The notes below the pieces were generated by a model that did not search any database, had not been told where the DNA came from, and saw only the letters and a list, made by a program, of their open reading frames with translations. The position numbers were made by a program, and so were the translations under genes. Positions 45,426-57,640 of a stretch of 64,000 nucleotides of DNA are shown piece after piece. Positions within the stretch are counted from its first letter, which is position 1. Each line of letters starts with the position of its first letter. Origin of the DNA: Siphonodentalium dalli (taxonomy: Eukaryota > Mollusca > Scaphopoda > Gadilida > Siphonodentaliidae); the NCBI GenBank assembly GCA_032622095.1, contig CP136066.1:10687784-10751783 (forward strand), given 5' to 3'.

Positions 45426-46058
45426 AAACATTACTCAAACACACACAATCGCACATACATACGTTGTGATGTACAATCACAATAAAACTCAACCAAGCTA
45501 TTTCACATATGGCAAGAGGATATCGGTGCAGTTTCCCCACATACACATATATTCAAGTCGGCCCACAAACATCAGACAAATACATTTCACGCACTTTCTC
45601 ACCGACAATCACGCGCTCGCTTTCTATTGCATGTATTGCATGCTTTGGAGTTATGGGTTCTATTCTGTCCATATAATCCGAGTAGCTGCCTGTGGATTTT
45701 TGTGTAGATTTAAACCAATGGTTATTAGAAGTGGACCACATTACGGCTATAATTCCGCCAATCCGAAAACCGCCAAAAAGGAGAACTGAGACCAGGGAAG
45801 TAGCAAACTCAGAGACAACCAAGCCGGAGTTGGACCCAAATCAGGGATCTCTCTCTCTGGAAGACCAACAAACGCCAATGCCTTTGTGCAGTCTTACCGA
45901 CTCGGAGCCTACCATTTCCCCAGCACCACTCATGTATATATTTTTACTCATGTTTATTTATTTTGTCGCGTCTTCGGATTCTATGGACATGGCATAAGGT
46001 GATACAATTATGTACGACTTAGGGCGAACGCCCGCAACGTACAACGACCAAAGGTTGT
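45426..46058. other. Probable LINE 3' flank, no gene
   Basis: Sequence between the LINE ORF2 end and the A-rich tract. Frames on both strands (plus 45692-45997, minus 45553-45822) have no domain I recognise. It may be the LINE 3' UTR, which I infer only from position. Confidence 0.35.
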
Positions 46059-49000
46059 TTAGCACAAGCCGTCATGCGTAGTGGCCGAGAGTTCGACATA
46101 GCGCCTCCAAATTAAGTTTGTGTGAAGAACAATGATTCTCGTAAACTCTGAGATGTCCTCAACTTGCTCAAGAAATATGAATATATCACGTGAGAGATGT
46201 GTGAGATTAAGCAATAAGAGGTCGCTGTTGTGGAGACTCGTGGCCCATACGAATAGCGGTATGCCGAAACGATCAATCATCTGGTACCACATTTCGTTTC
46301 TGTGGGAGTGCATAAGTGGGCTACTGCATGATATAAGTGCGTGCTTGTCAGATTGTGACTGGCAGCATAATGGAAGACTTTGCGTTTTCCAGTTGACCCG
46401 TGAAGTTCGTGTGAAGTCTTGTGACAACAATTTTCCTTACAAGCTTTGCCATGATGCATACGACACAGGCTTCCAAACATATTTAGTTTTCTGGCATCGA
46501 TCATTGACTTGATAGGATGGATGCCAAGCATCCCCAAAACGATATCAGTGCGAGCACGTACAGGAAGTCACTGGATGTGATTGAGGCAGAAGCGATGAAT
46601 TTTCTCAAGAGTTGACCAATGGGTTTCTACTAGACCACACAAGAGTTCAGATCCGTATAGACCCTTTGGAATAATTATGGATCTGTAAAGCGTTTCGCAA
46701 CTTTGAGGAATATTCCACCTGCATACATGCCAGCATTGCTCAGCATGAAGTAGGTGGATCTTATTTTGTTGACAATATAGTCGATGAACTCACGAGCGAA
46801 GTCGTTTCTATGCAACGCTATGCCAAGATGGGTTATGTGATCAGTTTCGTCAACATACCCGTCACCAAGTTTCCATCTCATTGGACGCACAGGCAGATTC
46901 TTCACTTTTTCATTGAATACAATGGTTTTACATTTCTGTGCGTTGTATGTAAACCGCCACAATCGGCTATACAGTGTGCAAATATCACAAAGACGTTGTA
47001 GGCCCACATTTGTGAGCGAAAAAAAGCGTCATATCATCAGCTTGAGTTGGCGACGCGCAGTTTGTGGAGACAATCCGAAGACCATAGTTCGATGCCTCGA
47101 GTTCAGATAACAGATCATCTATGTACAACATGTATAGGATATGGGATAAAATTTAACTTGTCGCGTCCCTTGCAGTGTTTTGATTTCCCTTGATAATGAT
47201 TTACCATAAATTACGAAGCAAGTAGATCCCGACAACATCTCCCGTAGTATGAACCATATATGTCCAAGGAAACCGCGATCGTAAAATTTGACCAATAGGC
47301 CGTCTAACCACACAGTATCAAAGGCTTTACGGACATCTAGGAAACATGCATAAAGCTTACTATTCTGCTATGATGTGTAGTTAATACATTCGCTAACTAC
47401 ATACGATGACATTAAGCAACTTATTTCTTTCTGGAACCCGTTTTGAAGGGGGTGGACTTTAACGAAATACGGTGTATTAAGTTCTAAGCGATTGAGCAGA
47501 ACCTTTTCCAGTAGCTTATAACTATGGGTAAGAGTGTAATTGCTCTGTAGCTATCGAACTTGTTCTTTGGTTTGTCTCCACCCTTATACAAAGAAATCAT
47601 TAATCCTGTCTGGGCCATTTTGGAACATGTGTGAGTTTCAACATCATAGACAGCATGTATGCTGTGCAGTTAAGCAATGTGTCGCCACCATACACCACGT
47701 GCTCATAGCATATCCGGTCGGGGCCTGGGGCTTTCCCCGTTTTTGCATTACTAATAGCGTTTTTGAGCTCTGTGTGTGATATTTCATACACGAGAGATTG
47801 GTCTACGCTTGAAGATAACTTATGTTCAGAAATATCTGCAATCAAAAGTTGTATCTTCTCCAGATGTTCTGAATCGAAAGTGGGCGAGTTAAGAGGTGAA
47901 TATAGTTGTTCATAGTAATCTGCCCATTCAGTGGTAATGTCCGACGTATTCCGGATTATTTTGCCATTTACATTGAATAATTTACTATCCGGTTTTGATT
48001 TCGATCTTGTATTGTTAACGAGCTTGAAAAAGAGTCCCTGATCTAACTCAGCTGAATGATCAATTTGTTCATTTTGAGCAGACATGTATTGTCCATTAGA
48101 TTTGCGAAGTTCGCGTCGAAATTTGCGCTTAGCTTCTTTATAGTTGACGTAGCTGATGTTTACAATACCTCTAGCCAGCTATTTCTAGTATTGCGCATTC
48201 CAAAGAGTCGTTCCAATATGGTTTGACGAATGATTTGAAAGACTTGTTTGGCACGTGCTGTGTCGTTCTGTGTATTTATCGCACTAACAACATAATTGTA
48301 GTACAAATCGAGATCATCGATGTCAGATATGGGAAAGTTCGGAAGACTGTCCTGCACGGCGGATTGATAAGCATTGATTAAGTTATGTGAGGCAGTGAAC
48401 TTTTTCCAATTGCATGCTGAAATTTGATTTTCTGAGCTACCCACTTTATCATTATGTGAATACTTTATGACCATTTTAATTGGCCTATGATTGGAGACAT
48501 CCAGTGAATCGTCGTCGATTATTTCGATTTTCTGTACTAAGTACGATTCTTCCCCGGGAATAAGGACATGATCTATCATGGTACCTGGTCCACAACCATT
48601 GGGCACGTATGTCGCGGAGGGCCCAATACAAGCGTCAGTGCTGTTGACGGACACCAGAGATTTGTGTGAGAGAAGTTTGGATAAACTTCTATTCCTGGCA
48701 TCCGATCTCTGTACACTGCCGTTAAAGTCACCCATTACAATGACATGCCCTATTTTTGTGTACATACCGATAATGTCTTGCACACGATTTATATATTCTC
48801 TATACATTGTGACTGTGTAATTGCTGGATGGGAGGTACACCTGAAAGATGTATACATACTGTGATTCAGATATCTGTATTTGAATACCACAAATGCGATC
48901 GTCGTCGTATTGGATGACTGAAACGGCACTGTCAAAACTAGCATGCCATATAATGGCAACTCCACCTTTCAGCCTTCCCGCCCGTCTCATTTGCATCGGT

Positions 49001-49197
49001 ATTCTTTGTGAATAATCACAAACTACATGGTAGTGATAATTTTGGTGTAATGTATTGAGAAAATGAGAATTGTGCTCCCAGAGCCAATGCTCACTCACTC
49101 CAATTACACCAACATTTTCCTGTGCGAGAAGGCTCGAGAGGTAGGAACTGCTACCGAAAATACCAGTAGCGTTCCATGTGCAAACATTCAACAACAT
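46059..49197 (-). pseudogene. Non-LTR retrotransposon ORF2 (APE endonuclease + RT), frameshifted
   Basis: Nearly full-length LINE polyprotein. It starts at the ATG at 49197 (MLLNVCTWNATG). The endonuclease domain (48160-49197) shows WNATG, GVSEHWLW, VMGDFNG, IDHVL and SNHRPIK, the APE-type nuclease that nicks target DNA. A frameshift near 48170 leads to the RT region: TGKAPGPDRICYEH (47600-48085), SLYKGGDKPKNKFDSYRAIT, motif A YACFLDVRKAFDTVWLDGLL (about 47311-47352), a disrupted motif B, LYMLYIDDLLSELEA, motif C QADDMTLF (about 47020-47045), then LWRFTYNAQKCKTIVFNEK and THLGIALHR (46675-47007). The C-terminal part shows LYGSELLCGLVETHWSTLEK, LGIHPIKSMIDARKLNMFG and a final frame ending NLIWRRYVELS at 46059. 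At least four frame breaks make it inactive. Clade not assigned. Confidence 0.92.
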
Positions 49198-49350
49198 TAT
49201 GACAATTATCAATAAGTTGCACAAACGGCGGCAAACGCTAGATAAACCAGTGTGATTACGTAATACGTGTCACATGGCTGAGCGATTCAAAGTTCAAATG
49301 GATATACAGGCACAAGCTTTGGCATTTGTTTGTTATTATGAGAGTTGATT

Positions 49351-49815
49351 TTATTGTTGTTGTTGTTGTTGTTGCTGCTGCTGTTCTTGTTGTTGTTGAT
49401 AGGCGTGTTGCCGACGTACATCCTGATAATTATGATAATTATGTCGGTTGACGACGTTGCGTTGGAATCCAGTTTCACTGAATGATTGAAGTGATAGCCA
49501 TCTTCTGCAAAACACTTGTGACGGCCAAAAGAACTCATCGAGAACTGATTCGATGTCATCCACGTGAATGTTTACAGGCGCAGAGACAAGACTACCGTCT
49601 TCGCCGGACCGTAGTATTTTGATAACCGAGTGACGGATTTCATAGTCTTCCAGATATGACATCAGAACATCTGCGTCAACTTCACAAGGGAGATTGCCGA
49701 CAAACAACCGTTGTGTTTTGATTGGTCCATCGTTCTGTTTGCGTGCATAACGGGTCGGCTTAAATGGCCTAGTATTGTTGTCTGGTTGTTCGGTGCAAGA
49801 TTCACTGATTCACTG
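49351..49815 (-). pseudogene. LINE ORF1-like protein with polyglutamine end
   Basis: Lies about 150 bases upstream of ORF2 on the same strand, the position of LINE ORF1. The frame shows TQRLFVGNLPCEVDADVLM, IKILRSGEDGS, and VLDEFFWPSQVFCRRW; the last resembles the C-terminal motif of ORF1 proteins in several animal LINEs (hydrophobic...FWP...VR.W). It ends in a Gln tract encoded by mixed CAA/CAG codons, with TAA at 49351-49353. An upstream in-frame stop near 49815 means the N-terminus is missing or out of frame. ORF1 proteins bind element RNA; that role is from family knowledge. Confidence 0.65.
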
Positions 49816-49817
49816 AT

Positions 49818-49985
49818 AACATCACATCTATAAACAGGGTATCTAATTGTTTGCATGGGGAATCAGGTGTGTGTGGTGTGAGAGCATTGACCATCATGAG
49901 AATTATAACATCACATCTATAAACAGGGTCCCTCATTGTTTGCATGATACATCAGGTATGTGTGGTGTGAGAGCATCGACACCAC
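49818..49985 (+). repeat. Tandem duplication, 89-bp spacing
   Basis: AACATCACATCTATAAACAG starts at 49818 and 49907, and each copy continues through TTGTTTGCATG and GTGTGGTGTGAGAGCAT. It lies at the 5' side of the LINE remnant. Confidence 0.85.
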
Positions 49986-50179
49986 CAACATGATTCCTAG
50001 AATCGTGTCGATTAATCACAGGTGTACCGTTTTTTCTTAAATCGAATCATACAAATATTCACTGTTTCCTAGAATTACCATCGCCATCACACACAACATG
50101 TAACTTTCCTTGTGGACTGAGCTGGTAATCCAGACTCTATTATATCAACTCATCAACATAATAGTTGTTTGAGTCACCA

Positions 50180-50680
50180 CCATGATCGAAGCCAGCAGTG
50201 TGTCTCCAGAATGCACACTCGTCAATTCCTCCACCCTGGACGACCTGATCATCATCTCATCTTACTCCGTCATCGTGTCTCACTCTAGTCAGAGTTATGT
50301 GAAGCTCTGTCTGTTAGAGAGTGACCTCCCGTGTTCTTCCTCCGTTGCTGACGTGTGTCAGTAACTCCTCCTTCGTCCTCCCTACAACATTCAGTCTGTG
50401 TCTCTGTCTCGACTCCAGTGTCTCTTTCAGATTCTCAGCTTATCTCACATATTATGTCATTCGATCTCACTTTATACAGTATTCTGTGTAGCTCTGTCGG
50501 AGAATGTCGGTCCCGCATTCTTCCTTCGTCGCTGTCTATTGTCAGTAGCTCCTCCTTCGTACTGACCACATCACTCTGTCTCGACTCTAGTCTCTCTCTC
50601 AGATTCTTTAACCTGGACAGCACGGCAAGTACAGAGTGCTCCTCAGGTCGGCCGCAATGGAGTGATTCACGCTGTAAGAA
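50180..50680 (-). other. Duplicated putative coiled-coil segment (possible exon or gene fragment)
   Basis: On the minus strand, TTCTTACAG near 50675 could be a 3' splice site. It is followed by an open frame with LAVLSRLKNLRERLESRQSD and VVSTKEELLTIDSDEGRMRD, a charged, heptad-like peptide, ending at 50435. Beyond it, at about 50160-50430, lies a diverged copy with NLKETLESRQ and VVGRTKEELLTHVSNGGRT, interrupted by stops. The duplicate is about 190 bp away. Both copies share the ESRQ...TKEELLT pattern. I recognise no family. It could be a decayed host gene with duplicated exons or an unusual repeat. Confidence 0.35.
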
Positions 50681-50702
50681 TGATGAGATAGTACTTAAAT
50701 GA

Positions 50703-51049
50703 CTTCAACTAGATCAACTTTCTAAATACAGAGGAACAATCATCATGGCAGTTAAGTGAGCATGTACATGCATTTAGTTAGCAGGGTTTATGAATTATTG
50801 AAGCCGCCATAAAACATTATTCACTGTAAGGAGGTGACCTCCATATAACATGATGGTAAGGCCTTTAAATAAATATATTTATATATGCAGGTAAGGTAAA
50901 AAAGAAAATATATTTGATTATCACGCACCGACGAGGGGGGATAATTTCATGTGCAACAGTTAGAGGAGCAACTGGGACTGCTGAATGTTGAAAAGTCTAA
51001 GTAATACTAAATAACAACATGAAGTGATATAATTATATAAAGTACAACA
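50703..51049. other. No feature recognised
   Basis: Nothing identified. Confidence 0.4.
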
Positions 51050-51665
51050 CAATGTCGCCAATGGCGGCCATTGTTTCCAATGACATTCAAAAACTTTTAT
51101 AGCTCTCATCTAGTAGATCAATTGTAGGGTGTGCTAAAGGATTTAGTCATACAAAGAGTAAAATGCTATTTGTTTGGCCAAATGACTCGTTCCCTCCTAC
51201 GTCTCAATGCTAACGACATGATATATTTCATAACGACTTGTAGGCTGTAGCTAGTGCCAAAGGAATTTGTTATGTAAAGAGAAAAATCCATGATGGCTTC
51301 AGTGGCCATGATTTTTGGACGAATAACTTGAAATAACTCCAAAATGACCCTTTCCCATCTACATGTCAATATTAACATCCACGATAAATTTCATGAAGAT
51401 CAGATAAGCAGTATGGCCTGTAGCCAGTGCCAGTGTATTGAATTTTGAAATCCAAGATGGCCGCCGGCAGCAATGTTCTTTTGTCCAGTGATCCCAAAAT
51501 GACATGTTCCCATCTACATGTCAATATAAACACTTATGCCAAATTTCATAATGATCCGAAAAAAGGTACGACCTGAAGCCCGTGATAATGTAAGTTGTTG
51601 TCGAATGTCAGCACGCACAACGCACACATGGATGACGGATACCAACCCATGACAATAGCTCAAAC
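51050..51665 (+). repeat. Degenerate ~170-bp tandem repeat, about 3 units
   Basis: Recurrent CCCATCTACATGTCAATAT.AACA, AAATTTCAT.A.GATC, GTAGCCAGTGCCA and ATGGCCGCC words. It ends with ACGCACACATGGATGACGGATACCAACCCATGACAATAGCTC, a tail type I have met in other marine invertebrate repeats. Probably a nonautonomous interspersed element. Confidence 0.6.
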
Positions 51666-52750
51666 TTTACAAAGTAAAGTTGAGCTACAAATTATATTTT
51701 CTGTCAGAATTAAGTGGAATGACTTGGTTATGAACATCAATAGAACATCGCGAAATATCAACAGTGGCCCAAAATAGAACTGCGGTACGTTATCAATAAA
51801 GTACGCGAAACTATGTAAACGGAAACGACAACTCTGTATGCTTCCGGTTAGCAACATGACGTCATATATTTTCACCTGAGAATTGATGGGACAGGGAGGG
51901 ACTACCTGGAGTGTATTTTGTTCTTACTGCCCAATTTTCCGATGGAAGCAGGGGGGGGGGGACATTGACACAATCATCAGACACAGGGTTGAACAAAATA
52001 ATTTCCGCTACCTGACCACCAACCCACCATTTGTGCATTTAAAAAAAAAATTCCAGGCCAACGTTTTGGGACCCACCCTCCAAAATTTGTAAATAATATG
52101 GAACAAAATCATACCAGCCTGTTTTTTTCTATCAATTGCTATTTAGCATAATAATTATTCCAACATATTTATACAACACAATACAGTAGAATGGCAGTAC
52201 TGAGTATAATAGCATGATCGGAACCAAAATCTCAGAATCTCAAGAAACAGTTCTCAGAGGTATTGCTTCGCATTTTTTGGCCAAAATAATAAATACATCT
52301 GAGTGAATATATAATTTATAATAAAGATGTGCATTATGTATACGAATTTAAGATTAGGCATATACACCTCACCTCACAATTATATTGGTGCATGCGCACA
52401 TACAATTTCAAGTTTGTGGGTCAAATTCCACTCCATGTGGCATCCTAACAGACTGGGTAGTCAGTAATTGTTTGATTATGTGTGGTCATTCAAAATGGGT
52501 TTATGTGTTATGTATGCAGCCATGTACGTGACTACTGTACATGCTTATTCATTTGAACATAATGATAAAGAATAAGACCTTCATAGCCACTGCCTGAAGT
52601 TCATGTAATAAATAGCATTGAGAATGGAATATAGACTCAATAAATAATTTAATTAAATACATGTGCCTTTGAAATAAAATGCAATGAATTAAAATGAAAC
52701 TTCGGGTTTGACGATTGACAGGGAGTCACGGGAGCTCGCGGACACAGTGT
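51666..52750. other. No gene; poly-G run
   Basis: Contains a G run at about 51951-51961 and 'GGG..CCCACC' fragments similar to those near 54070. No coding domain. Confidence 0.4.
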
Positions 52751-52814
52751 TGTGAAATGTTTGTGGAGGATGAACGAATGTATAAAGTTAACTAACGATG
52801 TTATATCCATTGTA

Positions 52815-52965
52815 TCAACGGGAGGAGATCTGCGATCGCATGACTCAACACAATCATAAAGAGGTAAGCTATGTTACCTAACTTAACATGCCATCAGCGA
52901 GAGGAGATCTGCAATCGCGGGACTCAACACAATCATGAGCAGGTAAGCTATGTTATCTAACTTTA
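52815..52965 (+). repeat. Tandem duplication ending in a splice-donor-like site
   Basis: GAGGAGATCTGC(G/A)ATCGC ... GACTCAACACAATCAT.A...AGGTAAGCTATGTTA occurs twice (about 52822 and 52899). Each copy ends AG|GTAAGC, matching a 5' splice-site consensus. No flanking coding frame was identified. Confidence 0.7.
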
Positions 52966-53216
52966 CAAGGACTTCGCTTCGATCAGATACGGTGACTATT
53001 ACTTCATAAATTCCATCTAATGAATATTTACAGAGCCCTGCACAATTTGATCAGTCGTGATGTCCTACACATTGCTGTCATATTCCGGTCTTGGATTCGA
53101 TCATAAATTAGCGGTAAATCGATACTGAACACCCTATTTTCGCACTAAAAACAAAGCGTGATTGCATCAAAATTAAAATGCACGCTCCTAAACTCCGAAC
53201 GCACCATTTTCTCACT

Positions 53217-53740
53217 GAAAATGTATTCTACATACACTATTATTCCATTAAAATGTATTCTACATACACTATTATTCCATTAAAATGTATTCTACATACA
53301 CTATTATTCCATTAAAAATGTATTCTACATACACTGTTATTCAATTAAAATGTATTCTACATACACTGTTATTCAATTAAAATGTATTCTACGTACACTT
53401 GTTATTCAATTAAAATGTATTCTACATACACTGTTATTCCATTAAAATGTATTCTACATACACTGTTATTCCATTAAAATGTATTCTACATACACTGTTA
53501 TTCAATTAAAATGTATTCTACATACACTGTTATTCAATTAAAATGTATTCTACGTACACTTGTTATTCAATTAAAATGTATTCTACATACACTGTTATTC
53601 CATTAAAATGTATTCTACATACACTGTTATTCCATTAAAATGTATTCTACATACACTGTTATTCCATTAAAATGTATTCTACATACACTGTTATTCAATT
53701 AAAATGTATTCTACATACACTGTTATTCAATTAAAATGAT
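53217..53740 (+). repeat. 32-bp minisatellite, about 16 units
   Basis: Units of AAAATGTATTCTACATACAC then TGTTATTC(A/C)ATT. First units read CTATTATTCC, later ones TGTTATTCAA. A block of several units including a variant TACGTACACTTG is itself duplicated (variant at about 53391 and 53553), showing higher-order expansion. Confidence 0.95.
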
Positions 53741-53802
53741 ACTTTAAAGGTTTTAGCATTTTTCGCTAAATTTCTCGAAATACAACCAGATTTTCTGGAT
53801 TT

Positions 53803-54135
53803 AACAGGGAAATAATTACGGATACAAGGTGGAAATTTTGTGTTTTTCAGTTTTGGGGACCCATACAAAATTATTACAACTCAATTAATTGATATCCATT
53901 TGCCCTGTATTTCTAAAAACCTTTTAAGTTTACTAGGTTAAATACACTGTGTTAGAATTGATGAACACATTTGTGCAAAAAAAAAACAATTTACGGCCTA
54001 TGAATCCTCAGTATTGACTATTTTCCAAAAAAATGCCATGTTCGACAGGGGGCGGTGGGGGGGGGGGGGGGGGGGTCAGGAACAAAATTACGGATACAAG
54101 GTGGAAATTTTGTGTTTTTCAGTTTTGGGGACCCA
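53803..54135 (+). repeat. Short direct repeats flanking a poly-G tract
   Basis: ACGGATACAAGGTGGAAATT through TTTTGGGGACCCA occurs at about 53818-53862 and 54089-54134. A poly-G run of about 20 lies just before the second copy (54056-54075). GACCC(A/C)CC-type fragments continue to about 54190. Confidence 0.75.
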
Positions 54136-55090
54136 CCACCCCGGGAGCGTAAGTTTTTTCCACCCAGGTCTGGGACACCCACCCGGGGCCGTTAGTTCTT
54201 TTAAAGGCTATATCATGCACTTCTATATGAATCTGATTGTTTCAATTCATTTTTAAATGATTCTGGGAAAAAAATGCATGACATCAGAAAAACTCTCCAT
54301 TCCGGGCTCGGGATACACACCCACCCGGTCCTTGTATCCTGTAAATGTTTTCCGACCCCCTCCCCTGGTTTTAACGGTTGTAAACACAGTGTCGACAAAC
54401 ACTGAATGGCATGTTACAGCTTATACAGTACATGACTGCGTTAAACCATTGCAAATTTAGTCCGTGTTTGATTTATGGAGTTATAGCCCTTAAACCGGCC
54501 TCTCACATTTATCGACAATTGTATAACATATCTGTAACGCATTGAGGTAGCGGAGCGGGACAAATATTATGGTATTGAGCAAATTAAACGTAATTCAGTT
54601 TTACACAATGGCCGTTATCAGAGTATTGACCGCGGCGTGAGGGGGGGGGGGGGGTGTTCAATGTCGTCAACAGTTGTCAAAAGTAAATACCCGATCGCGA
54701 CCAAACTTACATGGCATGGTCCACATGTCACTCCGATAACGATGCCGTGAAAATTTTGTAAGTTACCAGTCCATAAAAACCCTAATAGTCGGAAATGGCT
54801 AATAGAGGAGCTGGAATGTGGGAGATGGTGAGACCAGGCACGGGTAGGCGGTGAGACGAGGCCGGCTTGGTAAGACCAGGCAGACCGGTGGCGGATGTAT
54901 ACGTCAGATTTAGCGAAAACAAAAAAACAAGTCCAGCGCTATAATATTCGTTTTGTTTTGCATATTCCGAATGAGGATAGTGATGCGGACCGATATGTAC
55001 CGCTTGTAAGTTTTGTTGTTGTAACCTTTACCCATCTACGACCGGGACAAGAACATGACCACTTTATAGCGCCAAATCAAACGGGGATAA
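54136..55090. other. No feature recognised
   Basis: Only short G/C runs (for example about 54641-54652). No gene identified. Confidence 0.4.
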
Positions 55091-55094
55091 TAAA

Positions 55095-55740
55095 TGAGCA
55101 AGGTTAATGCAGGAGCAGGTATGCCGGTATCCCACAGGACACCAAAATTCTACCGCACTGCTATAAAAGAAACCCGTCCAACAGAGAGATAGCTTCGGGT
55201 GGGTTCAGACTTTTGGCAAATTCGAACGAAAATCAAGGGGGGGGGGGGGGTTGTCAAAAAATCAAACATCGAGATAAAACTGTTCTGATGGGTGGATGTG
55301 ATAGTTCAGGAGCAACTTTGTCGTATATGTTCAAATCGCGCTAAAGCCGCAGGTTTACTCGTGGCGAGACTTTATAACGTATATAGTTATAGTTAAGTGC
55401 TGTATCATTAAACTATTTTTCCCGCCAAATCCAAACTATCTAATGAAGGAGCGAGGTAATGCAGGTGCTGATACGCCCATATTATGTACGTAACTTCCTA
55501 AAGTTTGACCGCTCTACTAAATAAACAACCTGCTCAACGGAGAGCTCGCGTGCGGGTGGGTTCAAATTGGCAAATTCTACCGAAAACCAAATACTCCAAA
55601 AAATTAATCATGGAGATACAATTTTTTGACGAGTGTAATAGTGGTAATCCACTCGCAACTAAATAATACGATTTTCTAAGTTTTAGAGCGAACATTTACT
55701 TATGGCGACATTATATAGCATAACACGTACTGCATACAAA
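55095..55740 (+). repeat. Imperfect tandem duplication, ~340 bp
   Basis: The series GAGCAAGG.TAATGCAGG, CT.CT.AAA.AAAC..CC..CA.CGGAGAG, CGGGTGGGTTCA, GGCAAATTC.A.CGAAAA.CAA, ATGGAGATA and TGGCGA.A.TTTATA appears in the same order at about 55095-55390 and 55445-55720. A third fragment (GGAGATACAATTTTTTGACG-like) occurs at about 56537, the site where the next element is inserted. Confidence 0.65.
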
Positions 55741-56570
55741 TTAACATAACCAACCATAGACTTCACAACTTTGCTGCTAAATGACGTTATGACGTCGTGT
55801 GCTGGGCTGTTGACGTTATGGTCGTCTTCCAGTGGAAACATATGACGGAAATATCACAAGAACCATAACACTGACTTCGTTGAAAGGTTATTATCGTCAA
55901 CAATCGTGGAACATCATACAATCTTTGAAACTTCGAGATACAGTTATTCCGATGAACCAATATCTGAGTTCCAAGTTATGCATAATGGCTAGTGTGCTGA
56001 TGTAGGTCCGGACCATATAGCACACGACGTGCAAAAATTGTTTACCGACGATGTGTTGATTTGTTTGAGTAAATAAATTATTAGCCGAAAAGAAATAACT
56101 GAGCGCTATATGTTTATTTGATCGTTTGATCGAGTTTTAGTTATATTAAGCGGTATGGGGTAAATTTAGAGGAACATATCGGCCATGGTTCTCTGAGTAG
56201 GATCAATCCGGAAATTTACGCTTTCCGGAGACATTATTCGGTGGTAAAACAAATTATCAAATGCTATGGATATAAATGGCTCTGCGGGGAGCTTGTGGTA
56301 TTGATTGAAAGATGAATCCTTCGCCGACACATCCGGGGCTATATCGATAGCATTACTCGGGTAAATGGGCTAAATTTGTCCGATTCTCGAGCGATGGTAA
56401 AACGGGAAGTAGTTACAATTCCCCTTGTCCTTATTATACTACAATTAGCGTGAAGCAGGCGCGTATATATAGAAGCGGCGCATATGGGCAGCGCAAAAGG
56501 GGCGGGCAGCGGAGCGTGTTACATGCCCCTGTGTATAGAGATACAATTTTTTGACGTATGTCTCTCATGG
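55741..56570. other. No feature recognised
   Basis: No gene identified apart from the repeat fragment near 56537. Confidence 0.4.
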
Positions 56571-57022
56571 TTAGGCCCGTTCCAGAGGACGGATTTTTGT
56601 CGACTCGAATCTAATACCAGTCTCACTGCGTCAAAAATGCGACTTTTGAAACAATTAGATCCGTGTCAGACGCATCACAGACGAATCTCCGTCCAATTCA
56701 GACGAATCTTTGTCGGTGATGGGTCTGAAATCCGTCTTGGTTTCAAACGACGGATTTTTGACGACTCGAATCTAATACATGTGACGAGAAGAGCCGAAAG
56801 TTGCCGAAGTAACTCATGCAAATGATATGATAATGGTGATAATGGTATAATAAAGAGGGGGTTCCCCTTATCTGCGGAAATACCCACATGACGTTGTTGG
56901 TCGCACGCTCTCGTTGTTATCAAGAAAGATATATCTATAAGCATTGCTTGGGTAACATTGTACAAATTGTAATTATTTTGGTAGTTTGATTTCTCAACGA
57001 ACATAATATGTCACTGACTCAC

Positions 57023-57418
57023 ATGATTTATAATAATTCATATATACCGGCATTACTTATTATAAGGGGAAAGTGGTGGTAACCTCTTATTTATAATAAT
57101 TCATATATTCGGTACTATTTATTATAAGGGGCAGAGTGGTAGCCTATACTTTATAATAATTTATATATACCGGTATTCCTTATTATAAGGGGTAGGGGTG
57201 TTAGCCTCAGATTTATAATAATTCATATAAACCGGTATTACTTATTATGAGGGGTAGGGATGGTAGTCTATTATTTATAAGAATTCATAGATACCGATAT
57301 TCCTTATTATAAAGGATATAGGTGGTAGCCTGTGATTTATAATAAGTAATATATTCCGGTATTCCTTATTATAAGGGGTAGGGGTGGTAGTCACTGATTT
57401 ATAATAATTCTTGTATAC
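57023..57418 (+). repeat. 61-65-bp tandem repeat, about 6.5 units
   Basis: Units run ATTTATAATAATTCATATAT, ACCGGTATT, CTTATTATAAGGGG(TAGGGG)TGGTAGCCT. Starts at about 57024, 57089, 57150, 57211, 57270, 57334 and 57398. Confidence 0.85.
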
Positions 57419-57594
57419 CTTATTTGCATGCATGGTATACACATATTTGGCAATTCGTTGCACGATATATTATTTATTTGTAGCGCCTATTATAGTATAT
57501 TATATAACTATATGTAACATATACATCCTCATATACATGTGCACATATATTCGCGCTGCAAGCGCAAATGTATACATAATTTATACTGTATTTA

Positions 57595-57595
<1 letters not shown>

Positions 57596-57640
<45 letters not shown>
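57596..57640. repeat. (TA)n microsatellite
   Basis: About 21 TA dinucleotides. Frames across it encode runs of Tyr-Ile and are not genes. Confidence 0.95.

Noticed and set aside
45692-45997. 101-codon plus frame with a hydrophobic end
   Set aside because: It lies antisense in the probable LINE 3' flank and matches no domain or splice context.
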